A stretch of 64,000 nucleotides of DNA from Hyphomonas neptunium ATCC 15444 (GCF_000013025.1 NC_008358.1:1550001-1614000); one strand, 5' to 3'; positions 1 to 8,596 are shown, counted from the stretch's first letter. Made by a program: numbers and translations. The notes: a model not told the origin generated them from the sequence alone.

Positions 1-2
1 TC

Positions 3-224
3 TCCGGAGCGGTGCTGGTTCGATATAACGACGATGAGGCCAATACAAATGGCACGACACTGGATGGATGGACGCGCGTCGACCTGACGGGACGTTATAC
101 GCTCAATGAACGCGTTGAACTGTATGGCCGTATCGAAAACCTGTTTGATGAGGATTATCAGCAGATCCTCGGCTACGGCACGCCCGGCCTTTCAGGCTCG
201 GTTGGCATCCGCCTGCGCTACTAG
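3..224 (+). CDS. TonB-dependent outer-membrane receptor, C-terminal end (partial)
   Basis: Only the last 73 codons are inside the window; the gene enters from the left edge. The visible part (YGRIENLFDEDYQ, then an ending in SGSVGIRLRY) is the last beta strands of a TonB-dependent receptor, with the N-L-F-D-x-x-Y signature and an aromatic C-terminal residue used for barrel insertion. Its stop overlaps the ribosome site of a cobalamin-binding lipoprotein gene, and btuCD and cobalamin salvage genes follow, so a BtuB-like vitamin B12 receptor is the natural reading. The substrate is inferred from context only, because the plug domain and TonB box lie outside the window. Confidence 0.85.
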   Translation, partial: SGAVLVRYNDDEANTNGTTLDGWTRVDLTGRYTLNERVELYGRIENLFDEDYQQILGYGTPGLSGSVGIRLRY

Positions 225-233
225 GAGTAGCTG

Positions 234-1079
234 ATGTCGAGACTGGCGATCTTCTCTCTTCTGGCGTTCGGACTTTCAGCCTGCGGTGCTCCGCCCAAGC
301 CGCAGACAGATAGAGCTGACCGCCCGATGCGGATCGTCAGTCTCGATTACTGCGCAGATCAATACGTTCTGAAACTGGCGGATGCGGAGCAGATCCTTGC
401 AATATCGCCGGACGGCGTGAAGGAGTTTTCCTATATGCGCCACGAGGCGGCCGGGGTGCCGACGGTTCGGCCAGTGGCAGAGGATGTGCTGCTTCTCAAG
501 CCGGATCTCGTCGTCCGCGCTTATGGAGGCGGACCAAACGCCGCGGCTTTTTTTGAACGTGCGGACGTCCCTGTGCTGACAGTAGGATGGACCTCGAATG
601 TTGACAGCGAAGAAGTTGGCTCCATTCCGGGATTGATCCACTATATGGCTGAAGGCCTCGGTCAGAGCGAGCGGGGGCGGGCTCTCGTCGCCGAGTTCCG
701 CGCGCGCCTGGAAGCCCTCCGCAAGCGCACAAATGGCGAGACAGCCCTTTACATGACCCCGGCAGGCATTACGACCGGTCCCGGTTCCATGGTGCATGAA
801 ATGCTTCTGGAAGCAGGCTTCGAAAACTTCGAACGGAAGCCGGGCTGGCGCTCACTTCCGCTCGAACGCCTTGCCTATGAGCAGCCGGACGCCATCGCTG
901 CCGCTTTCTTCGAGCAGCTGACAAACCATCCGGACTCCTGGAGCCCGATGAAGCATCCGGTCGCGAAGCGTCAAATGAATGAGCAGACGATGGTCCCCCT
1001 GAAGGGCGCCTGGACCGCCTGTGGCGGCTGGTTCATTCTCGATGCCATCGAAGCCTTGGCAGAGGGAGGCGCGGAATGA
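234..1079 (+). CDS. btuF: Cobalamin-type ABC transporter substrate-binding lipoprotein
   Basis: A 281-residue periplasmic binding protein of the BtuF/FecB fold (helical-backbone metal-receptor family). The N-terminus is a lipoprotein signal with lipobox L-S-A-C and Cys17 as the lipidation site. The mature start RIVSLDYCADQYVLKLAD is typical of B12/siderophore-binding proteins. An AGGAG ribosome site sits 7 bases before the ATG. The stop overlaps the next gene (permease) by 4 bases, so btuF-btuC-btuD are translationally coupled. The family also includes hemin and siderophore binders; cobalamin is chosen because cob salvage genes follow directly. Confidence 0.88.
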   Translation: MSRLAIFSLLAFGLSACGAPPKPQTDRADRPMRIVSLDYCADQYVLKLADAEQILAISPDGVKEFSYMRHEAAGVPTVRPVAEDVLLLKPDLVVRAYGGGPNAAAFFERADVPVLTVGWTSNVDSEEVGSIPGLIHYMAEGLGQSERGRALVAEFRARLEALRKRTNGETALYMTPAGITTGPGSMVHEMLLEAGFENFERKPGWRSLPLERLAYEQPDAIAAAFFEQLTNHPDSWSPMKHPVAKRQMNEQTMVPLKGAWTACGGWFILDAIEALAEGGAE

Positions 1080-2065
1080 TTGAGCGTCTTTTGTTGCCTG
1101 GCCTGATCGCCGCCTCCGTGCTCGCCATCTTCATCGCCTGCCTTCTGGGCTCTACACCTTTGCCTGCCGATCGGGTCATGGCAGCTTTCTTTGGCGGCGC
1201 CGATACCGGTGACCGTCTCGTCGTCTGGCAGATCCGTCTGCCACGGGCCATCGCCGCCTTCATCACTGGCGCAGCGCTCGGCATCAGCGGCGCCGCATTG
1301 CAGGGCTTGTTGCGTAATCCGCTCGCAGAACCGGGCGTCCTGGGTGTCTCGGCTTCAGCCTCCCTGTTTGCAACCTTTTCGCTATATTACGGTCTTGTCG
1401 CGCTCTCGCCTTGGGTTCTGCCACTCTCTGCAATTGGGGGCGCACTCGCCGCGACTGTTTTGATTGCGCTTGCCGCCATTCGGACGCGGTCTGTCGTCAC
1501 GCTCATTCTGATAGGTGTCGGGCTTTCCAGCTTTTCCGGAGCAGCAATGACTTTGCTCATGAACCTTGCCCCCAATCCTTTCTCACTGTCCGACATGATC
1601 AACTGGATGCTCGGATCGGTTGCCAATCGCAGCTTTCAGGAAGTTGGCCTCGTAATACCGTTCATTGTCGCGGGTAGCGGAATTCTGTTTATGTCGCGCC
1701 GCGGGTTATCGGCCCTGACCCTTGGCGAGGAAGCAGCAAGTGGGGTCGGGCTCAATCTGAGAAATCAGCGTATACTGACGGTTCTTGGCGCCGGTCTGGC
1801 AACGGGTGGATCGGTTGCGCTGGCCGGAGCCATCGGTTTTGCCGGGATTGTCGCTCCGCACATTATCCGACCCCTGGTGAAGCATGATCCGGCGCGATCG
1901 CTCATTCCATCGGCGCTTCTGGCGGGCCTGTTTCTCGTTTTGGCGGATATAGGGGTACGCCTGCTGCCGACCTCCAACGAGCTTAAACTGGGCGTCGTCG
2001 CTTCGTTGGTCGGCGCTCCTGCCTTTGTCTGGATCGCAATGAGAAGGCGTACCCTGAATGGCTGA
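1076..2065 (+). CDS. btuC: FecCD-family ABC permease, cobalamin uptake
   Basis: A 329-residue inner-membrane permease of the BtuC/FecCD family with about ten hydrophobic segments. The diagnostic block LLRNPLAEPGVLGVSASA, which follows the G-A-A-L-Q-G-L motif, lies near residues 70-105, and the ending GAPAFVWIAMRRR is the usual FecCD end. It forms the channel through which B12 delivered by the upstream lipoprotein enters the cytoplasm. It overlaps btuF by 4 bases and the ATPase gene by 8 bases. Length is normal for the family (about 320-340). Confidence 0.9.
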   Translation: MIERLLLPGLIAASVLAIFIACLLGSTPLPADRVMAAFFGGADTGDRLVVWQIRLPRAIAAFITGAALGISGAALQGLLRNPLAEPGVLGVSASASLFATFSLYYGLVALSPWVLPLSAIGGALAATVLIALAAIRTRSVVTLILIGVGLSSFSGAAMTLLMNLAPNPFSLSDMINWMLGSVANRSFQEVGLVIPFIVAGSGILFMSRRGLSALTLGEEAASGVGLNLRNQRILTVLGAGLATGGSVALAGAIGFAGIVAPHIIRPLVKHDPARSLIPSALLAGLFLVLADIGVRLLPTSNELKLGVVASLVGAPAFVWIAMRRRTLNG

Positions 2066-2819
2066 CCTTGTGATCCGCAACCTTTCTGTGAGCGCTGGCA
2101 AGGTCAAACTTGTTTGCGAGGCGAATTTCAGTCTGGCGCAGGGCGAACTGGTGGCACTGCTGGGCCCTAACGGAGCCGGGAAAACCAGCCTACTTCGCTC
2201 AGCACTCGGGCTTGTAAAGCGGGCCACTGGCGATGCGTTGCTGGATGGTACTGACAGCGAAAAGCTCTCGTCCATGCAGCGCGCTCGCCGGGTCGCCTAT
2301 CTGCCGCAACAGCGCCCGCTCGCCTGGCCGAACACAGTCCGCGACGTTGTCGCCCTTGGCCGCTTTGCCTACGGCGCTGCTCCGGGGCGCCTGAGCCAGG
2401 CTGATTCTGTTGCCGTTGAGCGCGCCATCAGGCTCTGCGACCTTACCGCTCTCGTCGACCGTCATACCGACACGCTATCGGGCGGTGAACTTGCGCGAGT
2501 TCATTGTGCCCGGGCCTTCGCGGCAGACGCCCCGCTTCTGGTCGCGGATGAGCCTGTGGCCGCGCTGGATCCGCGCCATCAATACCGCGTCATGGATATC
2601 ATCCGCCACTACGTCGACGGGGGAGGTGGCGCGCTCGTCGTCCTTCACGACATCGCCCTTGCTGCACGATATGCAACACGGATGGTCTGGATGAAGCACG
2701 GGCACATCATAGCCGATGGCACACCCGATGAGACGCTTACGGAGGATCGTCTGGCTGAAGTCTACGGGGTCCGCGCGCGTGTGAGTGGCCGCTCCGTAGA
2801 GATAGAAGGGACAATATGA
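2058..2819 (+). CDS. btuD: ABC transporter ATP-binding protein, cobalamin uptake
   Basis: A 253-residue ATPase of the FecE/BtuD type. Visible motifs are Walker A GPNGAGKT (residues 36-43), the signature LSGGE, Walker [13 protein letters not shown] and the H-loop VLHDIALA. It would energise the btuC permease. It overlaps btuC by 8 bases and the following cobQ remnant by 4, so it is part of one polycistron running from the receptor through cobC. The length is normal. Assignment to cobalamin rather than heme or siderophore rests on the neighbouring corrinoid genes. Confidence 0.9.
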   Translation: MADLVIRNLSVSAGKVKLVCEANFSLAQGELVALLGPNGAGKTSLLRSALGLVKRATGDALLDGTDSEKLSSMQRARRVAYLPQQRPLAWPNTVRDVVALGRFAYGAAPGRLSQADSVAVERAIRLCDLTALVDRHTDTLSGGELARVHCARAFAADAPLLVADEPVAALDPRHQYRVMDIIRHYVDGGGGALVVLHDIALAARYATRMVWMKHGHIIADGTPDETLTEDRLAEVYGVRARVSGRSVEIEGTI

Positions 2820-3199
2820 CAGCAAAGATATTGATGCTGCAGGGCACAGGTTCTGATGTCGGAAAGTCCATACTTTCGGCAGCGATTTGCCGGATTGCAA
2901 AACGCCGGGGCTTGAACGTTGCACCCTTCAGGCCGCAGAACATGTCGAACAATGCTTCCGCCTGCGCCTCCGACGGCGAAATCAGCCGCGCGCAAGCGCT
3001 CCAGGCCATGGCGTGCGGACTCGTGCCCCATACAGATTTCAACCCCGTCCTACTGAAGCCGGAAACGGACCGGCCTATGTTTGATCTTGCTGGCATATCC
3101 CATGGCGCGCGCTCGGCGCATGGCCTCATCGAGGGCACCTATCTGCACGGCGCGTTCTCGAACGATGCGTTTCGCCGTGGTTGGCAACCGGCGACGTGA
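2816..3199 (+). pseudogene. cobQ: Cobyric acid synthase CobQ with in-frame internal deletion
   Basis: A full cobyric acid synthase is about 480-500 residues; this frame has 127. Residues 1 to about 86 are the intact N-terminal ATPase start ([10 protein letters not shown] at 9-18, then [11 protein letters not shown] and [12 protein letters not shown]). The frame then jumps straight to the extreme end of the class I glutamine amidotransferase domain ([18 protein letters not shown], then [17 protein letters not shown]). About 350-380 residues are missing, including the nucleophilic cysteine of the amidotransferase, so amidation of the corrin ring cannot be expected. The frame is open, starts by a 4-base overlap with btuD and ends in a TGATG overlap with cbiB, so translation of the operon is preserved. 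A collapse in the assembly is the main alternative. Confidence 0.8.
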
Positions 3200-4149
3200 T
3201 GACACCCGCTCTGCTCATGCTGGCTTCCTGGGCGGTCGAGGCGGTGTTCGGCTGGCCTAACTGGCTTTATTGGCGCGTGCGCCACCCAGTGGTCTGGCTG
3301 GGAGTCTTGATCGGCTGGCTAGAACAGGGCCTCAACAGACAGGCATTTTCGCATTGGGTGCGTTACATGTTCGGTGGGTTTACCAGCTTGCTCGCGGTGA
3401 CGCTTGCCACTTGGTTGGCAGTGCTTTTGGTGCACAGTCTTCCTGATGGATGGACAGGCTATGTGGTCCAGGCGGCTATTGCGTCCAGCCTTCTTGCATC
3501 GCGCAGTCTCTACCAGCATGTAGCCGCGGTTGCCGTGCCGCTTTCGGTTGGCGACCAGTCCGCAGCCCGCAAGGCGGTGTCGCTGATCGTCGGCCGCGAT
3601 CCCAGCCGGCTGGATGAGGCCGGCATCGCCCGCGCGTCGATTGAAAGCCTCGCTGAAAATGCCTCAGACGGTGTCATCGCACCACTTTTTTGGGGCGCGC
3701 TTTTTGGAATTCCCGGTCTCGTCGCCTACAAAACCATAAATACTCTGGACTCGATCATTGGCCATCGCAATGAACGGTACGAAGCATTTGGCGGCTTCGC
3801 GGCTCGGCTTGATGATGTCGCCAATCTGATCCCAGCGCGCATGACGGGTCTGTTCGTTGTAATCGCTTCTATGCGTTTCTCAGCATTGGCAATAGTGGTG
3901 AGAGACGCGCGAAAACATCGGTCGCCGAACGCTGGCTGGCCTGAAGCGGCGATGGCTGGCGCGCTCGGCATCCGCCTCTCGGGTCCGCGTATATACGGTG
4001 ACAGGTGCAGCGAGGAGCCATGGCTCAATCCCGAAGCGCGAGACCCCGGCGCCTCTGATATTCAAAGGGCGCTGCGGCTTTACATACTGGCGCTGGCGCT
4101 GGTCGGTCTCACACTGATTGGCGTTGTTCTGTTGGGGGCGTCCAGGTGA
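3199..4149 (+). CDS. cobD: Adenosylcobinamide-phosphate synthase (CbiB/CobD)
   Basis: An integral membrane protein of about 316 residues that joins aminopropanol (phosphate) to adenosylcobyrate. Family blocks are visible: HPVVWLG near the start, ENASDGVIAPLFW, and KTINTLDSIIGHRNERY followed by FGGFAARLDD. Four or more hydrophobic segments flank them. The ATG at 3199 overlaps the cobQ stop in TGATG; an in-frame TTG at 3181 is less likely. The end overlaps cobC by 4 bases. With the cobQ remnant upstream, this gene and cobC/cobU could only act in salvage of incomplete corrinoids. Confidence 0.9.
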   Translation: MTPALLMLASWAVEAVFGWPNWLYWRVRHPVVWLGVLIGWLEQGLNRQAFSHWVRYMFGGFTSLLAVTLATWLAVLLVHSLPDGWTGYVVQAAIASSLLASRSLYQHVAAVAVPLSVGDQSAARKAVSLIVGRDPSRLDEAGIARASIESLAENASDGVIAPLFWGALFGIPGLVAYKTINTLDSIIGHRNERYEAFGGFAARLDDVANLIPARMTGLFVVIASMRFSALAIVVRDARKHRSPNAGWPEAAMAGALGIRLSGPRIYGDRCSEEPWLNPEARDPGASDIQRALRLYILALALVGLTLIGVVLLGASR

Positions 4150-5138
4150 AACCGGATCTTGTTCATGGCGGCGCGCTAGACCGGATGCGTGCGGCCTTCC
4201 CTGATGCGCCTGAGCCCTGGATCGACCTTTCGACCGGGATCAATCCATGGGCTTACCCGGTTGGAGGCATTCCGGATACGGTATTTCGACAGCTGCCCAC
4301 TCAAGAGGCTTATAATGCCTGCCGGCAAGCCTTGGCGGAGAGCCTGCGGAGCCCTGCAGAGAACCTCATTCTCGTCCCCGGCAGCGAACTTCTCATTCGC
4401 CTGTTGCCGATGGTGATCAAGCCAAAGAAAGTTACCATTTTATCTCCGACATATGGCGACCATGCCGATGCGTGGCGCCGGGCAGGCGGAGAGGTTGTCG
4501 AAACTACAGATCCACTGGGCAGGGCCGATCAGGCCGATGCCGTGATCATTTGCAATCCCAACAATCCCGACGGTCGTTATTTTGAGCCGGACGCTTTGTT
4601 GCAGGCGGCCGCAAGTCTTGCGCGCCGTAGTGGCTGGTTGATTGTCGACGAAGCCTATGCTGATCTCGATCCGGCGTTCAGCCTGACGCGTTATGGCGGT
4701 ATGGACGGATTGATCGTCTTGCGCTCCTTCGGGAAGTTCTTCGGTCTGGCCGGCCTCCGGCTCGGTGCGCTTATCGCTCCCGAGGCTACCCGGATGGAAA
4801 TGCAGAACGTGCTAGGGGTCTGGCCGGTATCCGGCCCGGCTATAGCCATCGGTGCGCAAGCCTGCGGCGACCTTGCCTGGCAAGCTGAAACCCGCTGCCG
4901 GCTCGTTAGGGGCCGAGAGCGTCTGGACCACATTCTTCGATTGTCAGGCCTGAAAATATGTGGGGGTACGGATCTCTTTCGGCTCGTAATCACAGATAAC
5001 GCCCGCGCCCTTTGGGAAGGCCTTGCACATAGGGGGATTTATGTTCGCCGGTTTGCCTGGAGCGACCGGCTTGTGCGGATCGGACTTCCCGAGAACGAGA
5101 AGGCCGAAGATCGCCTGCTGGCTGCCCTCACGACTTGA
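4146..5138 (+). CDS. cobC: Threonine-phosphate decarboxylase, PLP-dependent (CobC)
   Basis: A 330-residue fold-type I aminotransferase-like enzyme that makes (R)-1-amino-2-propanol phosphate, the linker substrate of CbiB. Seen: the opening LVHGGALDRMRAAFP, IDLSTGINPWAYP, NPNNPDGR, VDEAYADLDP and the PLP-lysine motif SFGKFFGLAGLRLGAL. These separate it from histidinol-phosphate aminotransferase, its closest relative. The gene starts with a 4-base overlap on cbiB and its end overlaps the convergent cobU gene by 11 bases. Confidence 0.88.
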   Translation: MKPDLVHGGALDRMRAAFPDAPEPWIDLSTGINPWAYPVGGIPDTVFRQLPTQEAYNACRQALAESLRSPAENLILVPGSELLIRLLPMVIKPKKVTILSPTYGDHADAWRRAGGEVVETTDPLGRADQADAVIICNPNNPDGRYFEPDALLQAAASLARRSGWLIVDEAYADLDPAFSLTRYGGMDGLIVLRSFGKFFGLAGLRLGALIAPEATRMEMQNVLGVWPVSGPAIAIGAQACGDLAWQAETRCRLVRGRERLDHILRLSGLKICGGTDLFRLVITDNARALWEGLAHRGIYVRRFAWSDRLVRIGLPENEKAEDRLLAALTT

Positions 5139-5634
5139 GGCGCAGCGGCAGGCCCGCAGCGATGAATTCGACAACGTCGCAAACTGAAGCGACACGCTGA
5201 TTGAGCCGCCCCTGTGCATCGCGGAAGGAACGGCCCAGTTTCGTTTCTGGTACAAGTCCCAAGCCAATTTCGTTCGAAACGAGAAACACCGGCGTGCTCA
5301 TGGAGCCAAGTGTGGTGCAGAGCCTGTCAATTTCGGCGTTCACACTCCAGTCATGATGCATCAGATTGGAGAGCCATAGCGTCAGGCAATCGACAACGAT
5401 GACTTCATTATCCTTGGCTTCGCCCAGCGCGGCAACCAGATTCAGCGGAGTTTCGATCATACGCCATCCCGTGGTGCGGTCTGCCTGATGCCGCTCAATC
5501 CTGCTTGCCATCTCTTCGTCCAAAGGTTCGGCAGTAGCAATAAAAACACGGCATGGCGAAATATTCTCTGCCAAGTCCTGTGCTCGGCGGCTCTTGCCGG
5601 ATCTGGCCCCTCCTAAGAGTAAAGTGGTTGTCAT
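5128..5634 (-). CDS. cobU: Adenosylcobinamide kinase / guanylyltransferase
   Basis: A 168-residue bifunctional enzyme (CobU in enterics, CobP in aerobes) that phosphorylates adenosylcobinamide and transfers GMP to it. The P-loop LLGGARSGKSRRAQ is at residues 5-18; IERHQADRTTGWRMIETP, VDCLTLWLSNL and VSNEIGLGLVPE are the standard family blocks, the last before the R-x-F-R-D-A-Q-G-R-L-N-Q end. It is convergent with cobC, overlapping by 11 bases, so it has its own promoter to its right. No cobS or cobT is visible here. Confidence 0.92.
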   Translation of the reverse strand: MTTTLLLGGARSGKSRRAQDLAENISPCRVFIATAEPLDEEMASRIERHQADRTTGWRMIETPLNLVAALGEAKDNEVIVVDCLTLWLSNLMHHDWSVNAEIDRLCTTLGSMSTPVFLVSNEIGLGLVPETKLGRSFRDAQGRLNQRVASVCDVVEFIAAGLPLRLKS

Positions 5635-5989
5635 TACGCTGGTCCTCTCGCTTGAGCGCCCCAGTTCCTATTCACGGAACGGCGTAATTTAAAGGACTGT
5701 TTTCAGAAGCGTTTTGGCGGCCTGCCTTCTTCGAGCACCTGCTTAACGCGCGCCTCCAGCTCCTCTCGTTTCCTGATTCCATATCCAGGCGTTCGAATAT
5801 TGGGCCAGAATCCTCCCCACTTTGCTTCATAAGCAAAGCGACAGTGTATCTTGCCGACTTGAGGCGATCCATGAAATCCCCACTCATTACTCCTCGGTAG
5901 TGGTTTAAGTGATTTATGCAATATCAGCTTGGTGCCCGCCAAATATCGGGCAGTCCCGTGGGGCAGTTGCGTTAACTGCTGTCCTTCTC
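5635..5989. other. Intergenic between cobU and repeat copy 1
   Basis: About 355 bases. Apart from the doubtful minus-strand frame at 5703-5942, I see no gene. The cobU promoter must lie in the left part because cobU starts at 5634. The right end grades into the AT-rich direct repeat beginning near 5990. Confidence 0.5.
5703..5942 (-). CDS. Possible small hypothetical protein
   Basis: An open frame of up to 79 codons with a TTG as the only available early start. The C-terminal half (KREELEARVKQVLEEGRPPK) looks like a real charged helix, while the N-terminal half is unusual. There is no convincing ribosome site and no recognised family. A second frame (5672-5887) starts with ATG two bases after GAGGAG, which is too close to be convincing. 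Either could be a remnant; I keep this one with low confidence because of the composition of its end. Confidence 0.25.
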   Translation of the reverse strand: MAGTKLILHKSLKPLPRSNEWGFHGSPQVGKIHCRFAYEAKWGGFWPNIRTPGYGIRKREELEARVKQVLEEGRPPKRF

Positions 5990-6123
5990 AAAACTGAGAC
6001 TTTCAAAGTTTAGGTTCGGTGACCGGGTGTATCCTGATCAATGTTCAAAATGGGATACAAATTGATTGAGGGACTGATTTAGGGGGTTTAAAACATTGAA
6101 AACTATATTCAATTTTGACGCCC
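5990..6123 (+). repeat. Direct repeat copy 1 (attachment-site-like)
   Basis: First of three same-orientation copies. Positions 6018-6064 (47 bases) are identical to 13497-13543, and 6108-6123 (16 bases) are identical to 13610-13625; the stretch before 6018 also aligns with few mismatches. The copy contains one GGGATACAAATT unit where copy 2 has three related units. Its right end runs into the stop codon of alkB. It is markedly more AT-rich than the surrounding genes. It is not a tRNA and contains no transposase. Confidence 0.8.
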
Positions 6124-6773
6124 TAGAGTGCACCGCGAAAGGTCAGATTTAGACGCATCCGCCCCAGTTTCGGATGCGCGCCCTCCTTCAGGGCCAGGAC
6201 GCCGTGATGGCAGAGGCGCGACGGGCCGCCCCACACGGCGACATCGCCATGGCGCAGCGCATACTTCCTGATCGGGTCTGCGCGCCTCAGGCCACCGAAC
6301 TGGAAAGTCGCGGGCAGGCCGAGCGAAACGGAAACAATCGGATGGGCGAACTCGCGTTCGTTCCTGTCCTGATGAAGCGACAGCTTCGCGCCAGGTTCAT
6401 AGCGGTTGATGAGGCATGTATCGGGGCGGAACCTGCAATATCCTGCCTCGGTCGCGGCGAAGACCGCCAGTGCCATAAAGCTCTCGGGCATCGGGTGCCA
6501 GGGCTTTCCGGTTTCGGGGTCCGTGGCATCATAGTGATAGCCGGTGCGATCGGTCACCCAACCGGCCTGACCGCAGTTCGTCATCGCGACGGACATCACG
6601 TGACCCCCGGGCGTGGCCATTCTGCGAAAGGGTGACACTGTGGTGATTGCCTGGATCGCGGCGAGCAGATCCACCTCGCAATCCAGCGCGAAGCCGCGTA
6701 GCAGGACAGCACCTTCAGCCAGTTTTTCCCGTGCAGTCTGGCGAGGTTCCTCTGCGCCGAACAGGTCCGTCAT
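6123..6773 (-). CDS. alkB: AlkB, 2-oxoglutarate/Fe(II) DNA dealkylase
   Basis: A 216-residue dioxygenase that repairs 1-methyladenine and 3-methylcytosine by oxidative demethylation. The metal ligands are visible as SLHQDRNE (His-x-Asp) and RLCHHGV (distal His), and the 2-oxoglutarate-binding RMRLNLTFR closes the fold. Family blocks INRYEPGAKLSLHQD and the GGPSRLCHHG strand are intact. Length is that of E. coli AlkB (216). Its 3' end abuts repeat copy 1, so it is the first gene of the accessory block. No ada gene adjoins it. Confidence 0.93.
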   Translation of the reverse strand: MTDLFGAEEPRQTAREKLAEGAVLLRGFALDCEVDLLAAIQAITTVSPFRRMATPGGHVMSVAMTNCGQAGWVTDRTGYHYDATDPETGKPWHPMPESFMALAVFAATEAGYCRFRPDTCLINRYEPGAKLSLHQDRNEREFAHPIVSVSLGLPATFQFGGLRRADPIRKYALRHGDVAVWGGPSRLCHHGVLALKEGAHPKLGRMRLNLTFRGAL

Positions 6774-7068
6774 AAACTGTGTCTCCCTGAGCAGAAGGAT
6801 ACAGGAATGGTCTGTATCACGCCAGAAGCGGGCCGGAGTGCAGGAAATACGTATTCACTGGCCTGAGCCCTGGCGTCCCTCATTGATTGTGAGAGCCTGG
6901 CCCTTTCACAGCGCAGGTTGGAGGCGCGGCGAGGGGAGCGGAACCGAAGCTCCCGGCATGCACACTCCATCGGGATGTTCCCGGGTCATCTGGTCCGGGA
7001 AAGAGGAAGGTCATCCGAGCCGGAACCAGCTCAGCGAGCGGAGCCCTTTTCGGGCGGGAGCCCCAGCC

Positions 7069-7812
7069 TCAGAAGGCCCGCCCGATGAAGAGCTTTATCA
7101 TGCGATCGTCGGCGCCTCGCGTAATGCCTGAGCGGACAGCCGTTTGAAGATAGACACCACTTTCCCACTCCACTTTCAGGACCGGACCGATCTGGTGGGC
7201 CTGGTCTTCAAAGCCGGGCATATCGCGCGTGGTTCCATACTCGCTGAATGCCTCAAGGCCGAAGCGCCAATTGTCTGATCCCAAAACGTTCACCCCCAGG
7301 GCGCGCGTGAGCTGCGCGCGCGTTGCGAGCGCTGTTCCGCCGTCACTTGCTTTGCCCACTTCAATTTCTGCAATTACGTTGGCGCGCCATTCCCAGACGT
7401 CTGCGAACTTGTCGGTGAGCGTCAGCCTGGCTTCAATTTCGTCCGGGTCCGCACCATCCGAGAAGCCATAAGCCAAACGAAGGCCGCCATTAAATCCGGA
7501 GGTGTCACCGGCTTCCTCGCTCCACTGGAACCAGTTCTCGATCGTCAGGCCGGTATAGTCCCAGTCTTGTCCATCCGGTTTCCGGAAGGATCCGGTCACG
7601 CGGACCTGATACCAGCCGGTTATCGCCTGATCAAAGTGAATGCGGCTTGCCAGATTGCCTTCATCCTCCATTCCGGCACGCCATTCCGCAGAGCGGTCTC
7701 CTTGTGAGATACCGGCGGAGCCGACATTGCCGGTGAGCGATTGACCCCAGGCGGCGCCGGAAAAGGCAAATCCTGCGGAGAAAGTTGTGAGGGCGATCAG
7801 AAAGTGGCGCAT
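7069..7812 (-). CDS. Exported beta-barrel-like outer-membrane protein, unknown function
   Basis: About 247 residues starting at MRHFLIALTTFSAG, with a signal peptide cut after G-A-A-W-G. The mature part alternates charged and aromatic residues (WYQVRVTGSF, ENWFQWSEE, LRLAYGFSDG, WRFGLEAFSEYG) and ends IKLFIGRAF with a terminal Phe, as for outer-membrane barrels. I do not recognise a named family. An upstream in-frame ATG at 7827 would lengthen the signal by five residues. It is separated from the NTF2-like gene upstream by a strong terminator, so it is likely transcribed alone. Confidence 0.7.
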   Translation of the reverse strand: MRHFLIALTTFSAGFAFSGAAWGQSLTGNVGSAGISQGDRSAEWRAGMEDEGNLASRIHFDQAITGWYQVRVTGSFRKPDGQDWDYTGLTIENWFQWSEEAGDTSGFNGGLRLAYGFSDGADPDEIEARLTLTDKFADVWEWRANVIAEIEVGKASDGGTALATRAQLTRALGVNVLGSDNWRFGLEAFSEYGTTRDMPGFEDQAHQIGPVLKVEWESGVYLQTAVRSGITRGADDRMIKLFIGRAF

Positions 7813-7838
7813 CAGAGTCTCTTGCAAGCTGAAAAATG

Positions 7839-7873
7839 CCGCCCCGGACAGGCGGGGAAACTGTCCGGGGCGG
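7839..7873 (-). terminator. Intrinsic terminator after the NTF2-like gene
   Basis: A perfect 13-base-pair stem (7839-7851 with 7861-7873; arms GCCCCGGACAG and CTGTCCGGGGC plus two outer pairs) with a 9-base loop. On the minus strand it is followed after three bases by ATTTTT, a proper U-run. It lies between the stop of the exported NTF2-like gene (7891) and the start of the outer-membrane protein gene (7812). Confidence 0.8.
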
Positions 7874-7890
7874 GTCTGCCCGATGAGAGG

Positions 7891-8481
7891 TCAGTCGGCA
7901 GAGTAAGGCAGGGAAGAGTGGTGCAGCACGAGCTGCAGAGAACCGTCTTCCGCGCGGGTCCATGCCCACGTCTTGTCGACAGTCGTCTTGTTGCCCGCCG
8001 CGTCGGTCAGGTGCACATTGCCCATCGAGATGGCGGTATTGCCGTCAATATAGATCGCGGAATTTTCGACACTGTAACCGCGCCAGCCCTTGAGGGCGAA
8101 GCCAGAGTCGCCCGGAAAATTGTCATTCTTGCCGACGAAATAGGCGAGCGCGCCCTCTGCCGTGGTGCGGAAGGTTGTGGGCGGCGCGGCCAGCGTGGGT
8201 TTGAAAAGCACCGGGCCGTCCTCGTAATTGTATGCGGCCTCAATGATATCTTCTGCAACGTCGCGGGCCTCGTCGAAGCCCTGTGTGTCGTAGGTCGTGG
8301 CAATTGTGACCAAGGCCTCGCCCCAGGCATTCTGGGCTGCGATGACATCTGCCTCGGTGATGGCAGCAGGTGCCCGCGGGGTCACCGCTGCGAGGGCCGG
8401 ATCGCTGGGCGTCGCGCCGGCGGCCGGTACGATCAGAGCGAAAAGCGCGGCGGCGCTAACCAGATGGACGGTGTGTTTCAT
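7891..8481 (-). CDS. Exported NTF2/SnoaL-like protein
   Basis: About 196 residues with a signal peptide (MKHTVHLVSAAALFALIVPA, cut near A-G-A). The mature part has a helix (DVIAAQNAWGEALVTIATTY) and ends in sheet strands (YIDGNTAISMGNVHLTD, TVDKTWAWTRAEDG, LQLVLHHSSLPY) as in NTF2-fold proteins. I recall relatives of this family being named phosphoribosyl-AMP cyclohydrolase in databases, but the metal-binding cysteines of HisI are absent here, so I do not use that name. The ATG at 8481 gives a proper signal peptide; the longer frame to 8562 does not. Function unknown, periplasmic. Confidence 0.7.
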   Translation of the reverse strand: MKHTVHLVSAAALFALIVPAAGATPSDPALAAVTPRAPAAITEADVIAAQNAWGEALVTIATTYDTQGFDEARDVAEDIIEAAYNYEDGPVLFKPTLAAPPTTFRTTAEGALAYFVGKNDNFPGDSGFALKGWRGYSVENSAIYIDGNTAISMGNVHLTDAAGNKTTVDKTWAWTRAEDGSLQLVLHHSSLPYSAD

Positions 8482-8596
8482 TCCTGTATCTCCTTCGGGA
8501 TGCCATGCCGGCCTGCATGGATGCTGACCGGTACTGACCGAAGAGATGTTGTCGCGGCGCAAGAAGCCCCTAAGCCGGATGGCTAACCAGATTACC

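Noticed and set aside
5990-6123. tRNA or other structural RNA in the repeats
   Set aside because: No cloverleaf, no T-loop sequence and no CCA-type end by eye.
7891-8481. Phosphoribosyl-AMP cyclohydrolase
   Set aside because: A signal peptide and NTF2-like strands, without HisI metal-binding cysteines, make the enzyme name unsupported.
7741-8586. 281-codon plus-strand frame over the NTF2-like gene
   Set aside because: The minus strand has a signal peptide, sensible product and terminator; the plus frame is Gly/Arg/Cys-rich noise.
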